The notes: generated by a model from the sequence alone, not told the origin. Numbered from the stretch's first letter, positions 34,387-46,278 are shown. The stretch: 64,000 nucleotides of DNA from Glandiceps talaboti (GCF_964340395.1 NC_135569.1:15729519-15793518), one strand, 5' to 3'. A program made the numbers and translations.

Positions 34387-34836
34387 CTGCAATAGATTTA
34401 TTAGATTTTCAGCAAAACAAAATTTTGTCCTAAACTATAAAGTTTATCTAAATGGGAGGTTAATAGCTGCTTTGATAGATATGCTGTGTCACACCAGAGT
34501 TATTGGAAAAAAATTAAATGACAGATCAAATCAAATTAATGTAATACATGGAAATCTATGGTGTTTGTACTTCTTGGTGGATATTCCGTACACACCTAGA
34601 ATTGCATAGGGCCTTCATGATATTACTATGGGCAGCAAACTATCGGCTAGCTAACAAAGACACACACCATAGACAGTCTTCTCCACGGTCTATGCACAAA
34701 CTAAAACCATTGTTGTTGGTAGTGGTGCCTTTGTTGTGTGATACAATCACCCTGTAATCAAGCTAGTGTCGACATTAAATAAGGTTGTAGGTAAGGCCAC
34801 TCTAGGAAAACTTGCTATTTATTAGGGTTGTCACCC

Positions 34837-34880
<44 letters not shown>

Positions 34881-35296
34881 AAGGGGGGGGGGGCTTACTG
34901 TGAGTGTGATGGTATCAACGTCCTATGATAGCTTATATTGATATCACCATGCTGTGACAATTATAGTATTTGTTTGTGATTGTGTTAGCTTACCGATAGC
35001 TGTTTTACCATCGTTGTATATGTATCATATCTAAAGATGTAGTTATATGGCAGTAGGGTTGGAAATTAGGGACTATAAAACTCAAAGATTGTATGCCAAC
35101 GACTTTCTTTAGTTTGCCATGCTATACGGGATTGTTAAAACAGAAAATACAAGTGATACACATGTCTACCATTTTTTTTATTCTGTTTTATTATTTTGTG
35201 ACGTAAAGTTTTATGGGAAAACATTTGAGATTTTTTAATACCTAATAAGCACAATGGGGTCTGAATCACACTTGACTGAACCACAATATACATTAC
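34387..35296 (-). other. Intron between exons 21 and 22
   Basis: Contains the right-hand edge of the duplication (about 34701) and a GT microsatellite (34841-34880) followed by a G run. No exon seen. Confidence 0.7.
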
Positions 35297-35557
35297 CTGA
35301 AGTGTGGGTATAAAAATGAATATCGTTAGGTCTTTGAAATATCCCAGGACCTATACTGATAGTGTTACTTCCGCTATTCTTGTCGGTTCTCTGTAGTTGT
35401 AGCTTGGTCCAATCTGTCCAGTAAATGTAGCTACCAACTATTGTCAAACTGAATGGATGAATATCAATTAAAGATACAAGGACTTGACGGATATTAAGAT
35501 TCAGAATTAGATATTCAATCTTGTCTATAGAGGCATCACACCAATAAAGTTTACCCT
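35297..35557 (-). CDS. Exon 21: last two blades of propeller D
   Basis: Acceptor AG at 35559-35558, donor GTAATG at 35296-35291. It reads EGKLYWCDASIDKIEYLIL and SYIYWTDWTKLQLQRTDKN, paralogous to exon 16 but 12 nt shorter. Phase 1-1. The next coding exon is the Thr/Ser stub at 34386, so the LRP-like half of the protein ends here. Confidence 0.88.
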
Positions 35558-35778
35558 CTGTGGAAAAGGAGATATATATATATATACCCATTATTATCAT
35601 TGGTGAAACTTACATTATTGTACCTTGTGATATCTGGAAAAACGTGATTTTTTCAGATTTCGATTATATTAACTTGATGACTTTTTTGAAAATTAGTATA
35701 CGAATGATTTGAATAAATACATTTGAATAATTAAATCTCTAAATAACGTATTGAAGCTACGTATTAATCCATGTAGAT

Positions 35779-36365
35779 ATGGTGAGGTGAGGTGAGGTGA
35801 GGTGAGTTGAGGCGAGGCGAGGCAAGGTGAGGTGAGGCGAGGTGAGGTGAGGTGAGTTGAGGCGAGGCGAGGCGAGGTGAGGTGAGGCGAGGCGAGGCGA
35901 GGCGAGGCGAGGCGAGGTGAGGTGAGGTGAGGCGAGGTGAGGTAAAAGGTAAGGTGAGGTAAGGTAAGGTAAGGTGAGGTAAGGTAAGGTGAGATGAGGT
36001 GAGGTGAGTTAAGGTGAGGTCAGGTAAGGTCAGTTCAGGTAAGGTAAGGTGAGGTAAGGTAAGGTAAGGTGAGGTAAGGTAAGGTGAGATGAGGTGAGGT
36101 GAGATGAGGTTAGGTGAGATGAGGTTAGGTTAGGTGAGGTCAGGTGATATGAGATATGGTGAGGTCAGGTAAGGTTTTCAGGTAAGGTGAGGTGAGGTAA
36201 GGTAAGATAAGGTGAGGTGAGATAAGGTAAGGTGAGGTCCGGTAAGGTCAGTTCATGTAAGATAAGGTGAGGTGAGGTGAGGTGAGGTAAGGTGAGGTGA
36301 CTTAAGGTGAGGTGAGGTAAGGTGAGGTGAGGCGAGGCGAGGCAAGGCAAGGCAAGGAGAGGTGA
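35779..36365. repeat. Pentanucleotide array, GGTGA/GGTAA/GGCGA
   Basis: Almost 590 bp of five-base units, mostly AGGTG, AGGTA and AGGCG, with local clusters of each variant. Purine-rich on this strand. Confidence 0.95.
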
Positions 36366-36628
36366 CCCGAGACAAGATAAAGATAACATACTTCATTACT
36401 CCCCGTGGGGAAATCGACACAAATCAAATCACATGACCAATATAATATACATCACATGCAACAAATAGTTAGACAATATTAAAAAAACATACACATCAGT
36501 AAAATTAAGAATTGTGAAAAGGACTAACTTAGCTAAAAATAGTAGATAAATTGGTGACAAACAAGAATCAGAGTGAAATTAAAATAGTAAAAAGGTGAAA
36601 GGATGAAATCAGACTCTGTCATGTCGAG

Positions 36629-37328
36629 GTAAGGAAGCCTTCAGTAATTACAAGGGGAGGTTAAGTTGCTTGAACTCTTGCATAAAATGTGACCCTCTCC
36701 CGACTCCGTTGTACTAAAAAGTGGCCCTCCCTCAACTTTCTTCCACTAAACATGACCTTCCCCCGTTCAAAACATGGGATAACTGTTGTCAGATATGTAA
36801 AAGACATGAGTCCCAGAACCAATGGTAAGGACTTCATCCCAGCGCTGCTACCAATGTTGAAAGTTTCAAGAGAGCGGATAATTTCCCACTCCTACCGCCA
36901 TGTGGAAGTGTGAAGGCACTCCATTAATAAATACCTGTGTTTGGATCTCATTGGATTGGCACGCTCCTTACATCATCAGGACCAAGGTCAACATCTCCAC
37001 AACATTATCCCTAGCATCTTACCCAACTGCTCCCGTTTTACACCTAAATGGTTGTCAGCAACAATTTGATATAGACTATTACTACGTGGTATCTAACCTA
37101 ACCTTAACCCTAACCCGAATGGCAGCAATGGAATTTGGAACCGGTGGCAGCGATGGGATGACAAAAACTGTAATAATGCAATGCCAGGCAATACAATGAG
37201 TGAAAGTAAAATGTGACCCTCCCCCCAATCCAATTCTCCGAGATATGGCCCTCCCCCGAGAGCAGATTTGCAAAATGGTAACCCCGTATCCCCGGCCCTC
37301 CCCCTTGTTAATACTGAAGGCTCCCTAA
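36629..37328. mobile_element. TIR element, AGGGAGCCTTCAGTAATTA family, copy 1
   Basis: Left end near AAGGAAGCCTTCAGTAATTA, right end TTAATACTGAAGGCTCCCTAA. The interior has AAAATGTGACCCTC and CTGTGTTTGGATCTCATTGG strings shared with copy 2. The open frames inside are not conserved between copies. Confidence 0.72.
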
Positions 37329-38096
37329 TCTCAGTCAGCCACTCCTGTCGATGCATCTATTGTCAAACTCGTTTTAAATACGATGCGCTTCATCCGATAC
37401 GTATCGATAAGTCGTCTGTCATATAGGAAGTCGATTGTCGAATGGGTCTCTCTCAATGATTCTGTCAGCTTTTTCGACAATTTTCTCTAGTCTACCCTTG
37501 CCATGACTGTAGATATTCCCACCACTCCAACAGAGTGATAACAGCAAAAGTTAACATGTCCGACTTAGAAGAGTTGCAAAACATACACATCAATTTATTG
37601 TTCATATAAATCTGTGTGATGTCTACTATGCTAATTCCCTAAAGTTCAAGTGATCTTCGGTACAATGGGAGATAGTAATAGTCATGGTGATTCTTTGTAT
37701 AGTTACTTGATCTACCTGCTGGGTCAAGAGGTCAAAATTTACAACAGCACATGCGACTATTTACTCTCTTAACAGAATCCTTATAATCAAACCACTTCAG
37801 GTCAGTGGTCAAGAAGACAAAGGTATTTGTACGAATGAGATATCTCCACCTCTGCCCCATTTATTCTAACTGGATCTGATACCGTTGCTTTTACCCAGAA
37901 ATCAATAAGCACTTACCTCGACTTTGCCACAACTTTTCCACTTTCCTTGCAATACTGAACAAAAAGTTGAATTTCTACCAGGTATTCAGAATCATTGCCA
38001 TGGCTGATTTTACCAACTATATCAATGTCGTCAGAATAGATAAAAATATAAACATAAGATAGAGGAGAACCTTAAAAAGGAACTTAAAGGAGTTAC

Positions 38097-38224
38097 CTGT
38101 CGTGTCTAGGGCTAAACCATTCGGCCAGACTAAATCTGACGATACAAGCGCCACTCTGTTTGTGCCATCTAAAGCTGCACGTTCAATTTTTGCATTACTT
38201 CCCCAGTCCGACCAATAAAGAAAG
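38097..38224 (-). CDS. Exon 20: YWTD blade of propeller D
   Basis: Acceptor AG at 38226-38225, donor GTAACT at 38096-38091. It reads [20 protein letters not shown] and [13 protein letters not shown], paralogous to exon 15. 128 nt, phase 2 in and 1 out. Confidence 0.92.
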
Positions 38225-38950
38225 CTACGAAAGAAACAAAAATGTGACAAATGTTTAGTATGAAGTTATTGTAAGTGTCAGACAATCACGTGATAATATT
38301 CGTTTATTTTAATGTCAATACTACATCGGAATAGAACACAAACCTTACAGAAGTGTTTAGACATATCTATCAGAACATGCAGAAAGATGGCGAATAGTCA
38401 CTCAAGAAGAAATGGAGGAATATTTACGCCATATTTCGCTTACTCATCTTGCAGACATTTTCGAAAGAAGTTATAAAAAGGGTGCCTCTCATGTGGGTTA
38501 ATAAAATATGGCTAAAAAAAACTTGTCAAGTTCCTAAAAATCACGTGATCTGAAAAAAAATATTGTCAGAATAGTCGACTGGTTGAGCATGCGATCAACT
38601 TTTGCTGTGAAACAATGGAAACCCAAAGTTTTGTTTTGTTTTGTTTTGTTTTGTTTTGTTTTGTTTTGTTTTGTTTTGTTTTGTTTTGTTTTGTTTTGTT
38701 TTGTTTTGTTTCGTTTCGTTTTCTTTTTACAATGATGAATGAGTTTGTAGAACTAATATTTTATAACTTATCATTATGCTCACCACTTGGTTAATGCTGC
38801 CCTCTGAACAGCACCCCTAGTGGCCAAACTATTCAATCTTTTGTCTTTCTAGTAAATGAATGTGATGTCCTAGCTCAAAGGACGTATACTACACATTGTG
38901 AAAACTCCAGAAACAACTTGAATAATGTGAAGATACCGTGAAGGACATAC
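38225..38950 (-). repeat. Intron between exons 19 and 20 with TTTTG array
   Basis: TTTTG repeats at 38622-38715; otherwise nothing recognised. Confidence 0.85.
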
Positions 38951-39113
38951 TTGTTCACACTATCAACGATGATAGCTCGAGGCTCCTCCAGACTACTGGA
39001 AACAACAAAGTAACGTTCACTGCCATCAAGATTAGCCCGTTCAATACGATCTGTACCAGTATCAGTCCAATACAAGTGTCGATTATCAACATCTAGTGCC
39101 AGGCCATCGGGGA
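38951..39113 (-). CDS. Exon 19: YWTD blade of propeller D
   Basis: Acceptor AG at 39115-39114, donor GTATGT at 38950-38945. It reads [20 protein letters not shown] and [17 protein letters not shown]. It differs from exon 14 at few residues, the closest pair in the cassette duplication. 163 nt, phase 1 in and 2 out. Confidence 0.92.
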
Positions 39114-39391
39114 CTGTACAGAGAAAACAAACATCACATTATAACCATGGTTACAGTATTATCATAATACCTACAACGACGTCATATCCTGTGTATTGCT
39201 ATAGACAACAATTTTAATGAACTGTTCATCACCACAAACAGAAAATTATGAAAATTTTCAATTTCTGTTTCGTCAACTCACTTGCGTAATTCAAGCTTAA
39301 ACGTGAATTTTAGATTCGCCAAAAATGAGCACAAATGTTATCTAAATACGTTTTGGCGGGAAATAGCCGATAGATGTTGTGGAGACGATAC

Positions 39392-39637
39392 CTTGGATAT
39401 CAACGGACAATAACACTTCGTGGTTGTCACCATTCAAGGAAGCCCTGTTTATGGTGCGACGAGTAACGTCTGTCCAATAGACCTTTTCGTCTTTGTCGTC
39501 ATAGTCTAAGGCAATCGGATTGGTTATTTCCCCCACCGGTAGACGTATGTAATCCAACGAAGTTGACTCAAAATCCATCATAAAAATTGCGCCTTTCTGG
39601 GTGTCCGCAACCAGAAAAAATGAGCTCGGTATATCAC
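39392..39637 (-). CDS. Exon 18: first blades of propeller D
   Basis: Acceptor AG at 39639-39638, donor GTATCG at 39391-39386. It reads SFFLVADTQKGAIFMMDF and NPIALDYDDKDEKVYWTDVT. It is the paralogue of exon 13 and shares the NPIALDYD and VYWTDVT strings. Phase 1-1. Confidence 0.9.
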
Positions 39638-40851
39638 CTGAAACAATATTAAGATATTTAAATTACTTCAATCTGTGGAATATCATGTATGGGATATTAT
39701 TAACTTTAGGAAAGTTTAGTAATCATATGCACAAAATGATAAGAAATATATTCTATTCTATCCATATCTCTGTTTTATAAAACAAACTGGTAATGATTTT
39801 TTATCATGCAAATTCCACTAAATTCAAAGATTAAGGTTATTATACTAGGTTTGCATTCTAAGCATGGCAATTTATACTTTGAATAAATTATTTGTTTTAC
39901 GTGTGCTGCTTAGTTTTCCAAACACTTTCATCTGAGCTAACTGGTTATTTAAAGCTACCAATACCATGCTAAGAATTAAAGATCATTGCATTAATTGTGG
40001 ACTTTGGTTGCTTATATAATAACGATATATACCATGCAAGAGCCATGTTCTACAAAAAATATGGAATATACACTATGGTCGTTCTACGTCACGACGACAC
40101 GCGTCTACGTCACGACAACGCGTGTCTACGTCACTGGTTCTGCTGTGTTCGAAATATGAGTCAAAACGTTTAAAATTTCCCATTACATTCCCTGATTTTT
40201 CTTTGATATTACTGGCACTGGTATAATTATGTTTTCTCCAACATTTTTCTTCATTTAGCCGGAAAATACTCGTGACTCGATACTGACAAAGGCCCCTTAG
40301 GTCACTTGTAGTTTCCTTAACTGAACGAAGAAAAATATTGGGGAATAATATCTAATTATTATTTCATCTGCCACTTTATACACTTTTCCACTTTCGCAAA
40401 ACAAGTCTCTATTACTGTAGAAACTAATAAACCTAAAAACATGGCGTTCTGTGACGTCACAGATATCATGTCATCGTTTGGTTCAACATTGCTACATTTC
40501 AATCATATGGCTGGATAAAAATCCTACTAATATTTTTTGTTACATTTTATAGTTTGGCCAGACGAGATTTGTTTACATAGATGTACTTTCTCTGCGTTGC
40601 GAAGTTTGACAATAATCTCTTAGCAATTGGTGCAATCTAGATGATTTTATGATTAATACACGTCGCAATAACTTTACTATTTAAATTGTTTGGTGGCGCT
40701 CTCCTAAACTATGGACAGTACAATCACAGTTAAATTAAAGTTTGTCAAACGTTTCTTAAGTCAGACGTAGCAATATCTGCAACATTTTTTGTTGAACCAG
40801 ACGACAATCACTTTCAATTGTATAAGAACAATAGTTGAATGACTTGGTTAC
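39638..40851 (-). other. Intron between exons 17 and 18
   Basis: Contains copy 1 of the CTACGTCACGACAACGCG repeat family (40026-40365). The rest is AT-rich without coding. Confidence 0.7.
40026..40365. mobile_element. Foldback repeat, CTACGTCACGACAACGCG family, copy 1
   Basis: A GC-rich head with repeated CTACGTCACGACAACGCGTG is followed by inverted arms (TCTCCAACATTTTTCTTC and GAAGAAAAATATTGGGGAA) around a palindromic ACTCGTGAC/GTCACT core. Other copies lie at 46535-46905 and 48317-48900. Confidence 0.72.
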
Positions 40852-41025
40852 CAAATTGACAAAGCGTATCGGTGTCGACATCCCACTGTCCATTGTCTTG
40901 GCAAAATAACGATGAATGGTAGACCGCTATGAAATACTCGTCACATTCAAAGTCACAATGACTACCATATGTGTTATTGCAGCCATCGATGACCGAACCA
41001 GACATAAAAGACTTAGGACACGTGA
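40852..41025 (-). CDS. Exon 17: sushi (CCP) domain, cassette 2
   Basis: Acceptor AG at 41027-41026, donor GTAACC at 40851-40846. It reads VTCPKSFMSGSVIDGC, then CDFECDEYF, LFCQDNGQWD and DTLC, closely matching exon 12 in cysteine placement and in the DEYF and DTDT strings. Phase 1-1. Confidence 0.87.
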
Positions 41026-41714
41026 CTGCAAACAATGACAGCAAAGAATAGAGTTAAACCATACATTCACATTCATTACATATTTACTGTGATTTCAACC
41101 TCCCATACATTTGTATTGGACATCAAACTTATCAATATTGGGTGGTGAACATATAGAAGTTCTGCATACTAAAGTTTAAATAAACATTTGATTGTTTGGT
41201 ATTCATTTGTACTTTTACTGGTATTTATTATTTTGAGAGTGTAATTTTCATGGTCATGACTGCCAGAGAAATCAAGATGGCTTCCCGACATTATAAAGAT
41301 TTTATTGATAAATGATTGACATGGATCTTTATAATTCGGTACAGAAATATATTATGTCTCAAACCACTATAGACATATTTATGTTCGATTATTTCAATGT
41401 CACCTTTAAGGCCATGTTACAAACATTATAACACATATGCAGTTTAACTTGAACAAGACCCATGATGGTAAAGTTGTCAATCTCAGGTTCTGCGCGCCCC
41501 ACATTTTCCATCCGATTGTCAGATTCTAGCTGATCAATTTGATGATGTTATGGGTCTTTACTTAAGTTTCTGTATTAAATCGTTACAATTCATTTGATCT
41601 ACTGTGCTGAATGATTACAATATATCACCTATATGTCTGAAGAGATCCCTGGGATTGAAACCCAACCTTTGAACAAACCAAAAATATGTCTAAAGATGTT
41701 AAAATGAGATTTAC
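41026..41714 (-). other. Intron between exons 16 and 17
   Basis: No repeat or coding feature recognised. Confidence 0.7.
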
Positions 41715-41987
41715 CAATAGCATTGGGTAGTAAGTAGACATGGACATCATTGGCTCGTTCAAATACTTCATGTCCCACACTTATCACTTTATCCCCAGTC
41801 ATTTTGTCAGCCATTTGTAACTGGTTATTGGTCCAGTCCGTCCAAAATATGTAGTCATCGGCAACAGCGAGTCCGAATGGATGGACATTGGAAGCAGTAA
41901 ATGAGATAAGAACTTGACGGGTATTACTTTCCAAGATATAGTACTCAATCTTTTCTAGAAGAGCATCACACCAATACAATTTACCTT
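41715..41987 (-). CDS. Exon 16: last two blades of propeller C
   Basis: Acceptor AG at 41989-41988, donor GTAAAT at 41714-41709. It reads EGKLYWCDALLEKIEYYI and then DDYIFWTDWTNNQLQ. A second acceptor lies 3 nt inside (a CAGAAG tandem acceptor); using it would drop only the Glu. I chose the outer acceptor because exon 21 needs the same Glu. Phase 1-1. Confidence 0.9.
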
Positions 41988-42699
41988 CTGTCAAAAAATA
42001 CAAAATTGGATAAAAATTATTAACATCTAGAGATATAGAGATCTTGAAAACTTCTGACACATGAAATACTTTAGGAATGATTTTACCCAACAGGAGCATT
42101 TGTGTAACTCTTTCTTTGAAGTAATGTTTGTTTCCGATAACAGGACCTCAGTAAATATGATCGGTATGTAGGAATGTTAAATTGCTTGAACCCCAAGACA
42201 AGTTACTTGTTGGTCACGATAGTTTAGTGAGATGTAAAAAGAATTAAAATGAAGACAATTATAATATGAAGTAAATGAACACACTATGCAGATTGTACTC
42301 TATAAATTCAATTTAAGACCAATGACACTTTGGCAAGAAAATCTACACGGAAAAAGAAATACAAAAATGTAAATACCCACCATTTTACCTTTTCTAAATG
42401 TAAAACGTTTAAATTTATATAAAAGTAAATCCACATCATTTTACCCTCTGTGAACCCCCCAAAAATTGTTCAGAGTCGATGGTTTAAACTGCGTTCCTTT
42501 CTTTTTCGAATGAAATATTTCACAGTGTCTTACTAAAATGTGACTCTTTTGACCAGAACGATACAGCAACCACTACTCTTATTGTCGTTAATTAAGAGTA
42601 CACTGTATATGTATTTCTCAATGGTTATTTATCTCCCAACTGTACACAATGCTTGATATAAGCCAATAGCCAATTCTGTTAATACATAGGAAGTTTTAC
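41988..42699 (-). other. Intron between exons 15 and 16
   Basis: No repeat or coding feature recognised. Confidence 0.7.
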
Positions 42700-42827
42700 C
42701 TTTGCTATCAAGTGCCAAACCATTGGGCCACCCGAGGTCACTGGAAACGATCGTCTGTCTGCTGGAACCATCTAACGACGCTCTCTCTATTTTAGCCTGG
42801 GTTCCCCAGTCGGACCAATACAGCAAA
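42700..42827 (-). CDS. Exon 15: YWTD blade of propeller C
   Basis: Acceptor AG at 42829-42828, donor GTAAAA at 42699-42694. It reads [20 protein letters not shown] and [13 protein letters not shown]. Identical in length (128 nt) and phase to exon 20. Confidence 0.92.
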
Positions 42828-44141
42828 CTTAAATAGATTTAAAAAAATATATTTAAACAAATATATATTACACCCTCTCAAATACCAGTATTGGTTATGG
42901 CATTTCAAAACAATAATTGTCTGTGAGCAAGCATTTCGATTGTAAGACAAAACGTTTGTGCCCAAATTGTGCCCTATTGATGTTATTCTTAAAAAGCTTT
43001 GATGGAGTTTAATAATTTGATAGATGTGTTAGTCCAAAGTTGTAAAGGATTTGTTTAAAGGTCAGAGTTGACCATCCATACTACATTCTACTTTGAAAGA
43101 GGTGTATAAAGAAAATATCCCATGGGGGAAATATATGGTACATCATAACAGAATTAGATAGACTTATCATGAAATAGCATGCGAAAGTCGAATGTCTAAT
43201 GCCAAATACAAAGGAAGACGAAACAATTGACAAATGGAAGGTAACCGTTGTAGTGTTGAATAGCAACTTTGGCGTAGATTGGTAATAGCAGTGATCCAGT
43301 ACACTCATTTACTAATGCACATGTAATTATTATGTTAACCTTCCCAGGTAGGTAATTAGGGAACCTCCAGTAATTACATTTAGTGTGCCAGGGGGAAATC
43401 AGGCTAGGGTTGTTGAGTAAAATATGACCCCACCACACCCCCACTCCCGATTCCTACGTGTTAAAATGTGGACCTCCCCCAATTTCCGTTCTCTAAAACA
43501 TGACCCTCTCCCTGTTCAAATATTTTTCAAAAACATGGTTTAAATGCTGTCAAACCAAGGAGTTTTAGAATCAAAGGTTAAAGGACTTAATCCCACCGCT
43601 GCCACCATGTCGAAAGCTTTAAAGACATTGGTTATTTCACAACTACTAGCACCACTGTGACAGTGGATGTGTGTCAATCCCTGTGTTTGGATCTCATTGG
43701 TTGAGCCGATGGCCAAGCCGCTAAATCCCGAACACGAGATGAGCACACACTCGACTTTGTCGGGACCGAGGTCAAAATCACAAAATAACGCATAGATGGT
43801 AAGTAAAATAATCCCATTTTCTAAAATATGGCCCGCCCCCAAGACTTGATTTGTAAAATCTGACCCCTTATTACTCCTACCCTCCCTCTTTAATTACTGA
43901 AGCCTCCCTTATTTTGCACCGGAATTGATTGGTTGCTATGGAGATAGCCGAAGGTTTAATATTGTCAGACAATTCACATTCAAACAATTTATAGATGTAC
44001 TCGCACACACATCTAAGGCGTTTGCAGAATACCTAACGTATGCAAATGGTTATCGAAATGATTACATGGGTAATCAAATGATTGTATGGCAAGGACTTGT
44101 TGACAAATATTTGACATGTACGAGTTTAGAGCGGTACTCAC
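42828..44141 (-). other. Intron between exons 14 and 15
   Basis: Apart from the TIR element at 43355-43911 nothing is recognised. Confidence 0.7.
43355..43911. mobile_element. TIR element, AGGGAGCCTTCAGTAATTA family, copy 2
   Basis: Left end TTAGGGAACCTCCAGTAATTA, right end TAATTACTGAAGCCTCCCTTA. Shares the CTGTGTTTGGATCTCATTGG core with copy 1. Non-coding. Confidence 0.75.
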
Positions 44142-44304
44142 TAGTGTTCGGCGTCCACAATAACAGCACGGGGTTCTTCCAAGTTTTCTGCGATAATTAC
44201 AGTACGCCAACTTCCATCTAAATTGGCACGTTCAATTCTGTCTGTACCAGTATCACTCCAATACAAGTGTCGATTTTGAACATCCAAGGCAAGCCCATCA
44301 GGTG
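44142..44304 (-). CDS. Exon 14: YWTD blade of propeller C
   Basis: Acceptor AG at 44306-44305, donor GTGAGT at 44141-44136. It reads [20 protein letters not shown] then [13 protein letters not shown] and EEPRAVIVDAEH, a canonical class B repeat. Its length (163 nt) equals that of exon 19, and the phases (1 in, 2 out) are the same. Confidence 0.92.
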
Positions 44305-44662
44305 CTAGCAGTGTAGTAGATAAATATTCATATATGTATTAGTATAAAGACACAAATAAACATGTTACCATCAGTATACCAGGTCTTTATCAAACCTTTA
44401 CATTCACCATGAGCATGTAGCTTGGATTAGGTGGAGTATCAAGTTTAATGAGACTGGCCACAAGATTTTACGTTATGACAAATAAAATTATGGTAGCAAA
44501 TATTGACATCTCACTGTTAATGTGTTTCATTGTGTGTGGTTTGTATGATAAAATTGGATATTGAAATATTTAAACACGTACAATTTAACAAGATGTGTCT
44601 GTGTATGTGTGTGTGCTTGCGCGTGTTTGCGTGCGTGCTTATGTGTCTGTGTGCGTTTGTGG

Positions 44663-44698
<36 letters not shown>

Positions 44699-45709
44699 AT
44701 TGCAATATTAGCATGATGTATGAAACTTCACCAAATACAACCCGTGCAATAACATCGATGATTTTCTTTACACTCATGGTATTAAAGCAGGAATTAGACA
44801 AGTTCCATGCAACGACATAAAATGTAATTAGCGTTGGTAACTTATCAAAGTATAAACACCACAGGGGTCGGTAACCTATAACTCTGTGTACTGATAGAAT
44901 GCTACATAACAATCTTTTGTGACTGTTAATTTTACCTTCAGTACAACTTCCTCAAATATACACAAACTGATAAAAACATCACCTGCACCTACATCAGAAG
45001 CATATGATATTATTTTTGTATCTGTAGTTTTGTTGTTTCTACCTAATTGTATCATTGTCTGAAGTCTTCCCTTGGCCCCTCACTACATTCAAGCAAACGC
45101 ACCGGTAATTTTTCGCTGGTTGTATAAAGCAGGCTCTTTGGAAGAATGTATCTTTATTGTGTTTAATAATATCTTAACATATTGTGGAAATAAATTATTC
45201 AATGGTTGAACATTAAATATTCGTGAATACAAAATGATATACACTTCAGTGTGAAATAGTGTTCACTTCATGAATATTCAGTGTTCAACCATGGAATAAT
45301 GTATTTCTACTGTCTCCCATGATGCAATAGCCCATAGCAAAGATATCCTATATATACACAAGATTTGTTTGATGTTTCTCTGAAATTGCAAATAAATTGT
45401 AGGTGATATAAAATCATGAAATGAATCTCCAGAACCCATACATGCACTTTACGAAAATGTCTCAATTTCCTGGAGTGGCGTTTCCCTTTAAGGCGAAAAG
45501 TAAGATCACTGCAGTATGATTGGACGTTGTAAGTTTTTTGTTCAAAGAATCGTTTGTGTCAAACATAAAGTATTATGAACAAACAAAGGTAGGGCCTAAG
45601 GGGTTGTGTATTAAACGAAGATTTTTTTTTAATCTTTCAAATCTGCAAACCAAACTCTAGATCAAATATAGTTACAATCTACCATGTTATGTTGGAAGCG
45701 AATGCTCAC
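44305..45709 (-). repeat. Intron between exons 13 and 14 with GT array and a small hairpin
   Basis: GT-rich array at 44590-44697. 45188-45312 is an inverted repeat with ~40-nt arms (ATTCAATGGTTGAACATTAA against its complement) that looks like a small foldback element. Confidence 0.75.
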
Positions 45710-45952
45710 TTTGTATGTCTGCAGACAAGATGACTTGTTGCTGTGTACCGTCCAGTAAAGCCATGTTGATCGTTTTAAGTGTAACATCAGTCCAGTATAC
45801 TTTGCCTTCCTCAAAGTCATAGTCTAGTGCTATCGGGTTGGTAACTCCACTTAGAGGCAGTTGTGCATAGTCTAGGGTTGGAGACAGCAAGTCTATTTGA
45901 AAAATTACGCCCTGTGAATCAGCAACCAGTAGAAAACGACCCATTTCCACAT
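45710..45952 (-). CDS. Exon 13: first blades of propeller C
   Basis: Acceptor AG at 45954-45953, donor GTGAGC at 45709-45704. It reads GRFLLVADSQGVIFQIDL, then NPIALDYDFEEGKVYWTDVT, a complete first blade set. Phase 1-1. It aligns with exon 18 (243 versus 246 nt). Confidence 0.9.
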
Positions 45953-46101
45953 CTACAGATATAAAGGATTACAAATGAAGCCAGTTAACTTGAAAGAGAA
46001 CAATGTTTCCACTGTCTTACCAATATTGTCTGACGCCACTTCAATCTGTTTTTAGAGTATTAAGTACCTAATTTGCATGTGATTTACATAGTGTTACGTA
46101 C

Positions 46102-46278
46102 CTAATTTGCATACTGTATCAGTATCAATATCCCAGTCTCCATTCTCTTGGCAGTGTATGACAGAATCGTAAGTTGGAGTGAAATACTCATCACAATGAA
46201 AGCTACAGTTGTGATTCACTATGTTAACACAGTCTTCATCCACTGATCCTGAACGAAAATCACTCGGACAGCGTAATA
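46102..46278 (-). CDS. Exon 12: sushi (CCP) domain, cassette 1
   Basis: Acceptor AG at 46280-46279, donor GTACGT at 46101-46096. It reads RCPSDFRSGSVDEDC, then CSFHCDEYF, VIHCQENGDWD and DTVC. The cysteine order and the CQ-NG-W core are those of a CCP module with one extra cysteine pair. Phase 1-1. It starts the five-exon sushi-propeller cassette that is repeated as exons 17-21. Confidence 0.85.

Larger units (their letters stand above)
18517..34701 (-). repeat. Tandem duplication, copy B (16.2 kb, expanded by insertions)
   Basis: Same order as copy A: stub exon 22, HYR 23 and 24, sushi 25 and the truncated exon at 18517-18799. It is twice as long as copy A mainly because of LINE and DNA-element insertions at 19.8-20.8 and 22.5-29.5 kb and a longer minisatellite. 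The intron at 34548-34690 pairs with 18358-18510. Confidence 0.88.
35558..38096 (-). other. Intron between exons 20 and 21
   Basis: Holds the pentanucleotide array (35779-36365) and a TIR element (36629-37328); the remaining stretches show no gene. Confidence 0.7.

Noticed and set aside
34548-34757. Coding exon at 34548-34690, similar to 18358-18510
   Set aside because: Similarity is on the plus strand and both copies are paralogous introns; there are no splice sites or domain features, so it is duplicated intron.
36689-37356. Several 60-100-codon frames on both strands
   Set aside because: They fall inside a TIR element and are not conserved in its second copy at 43355-43911.
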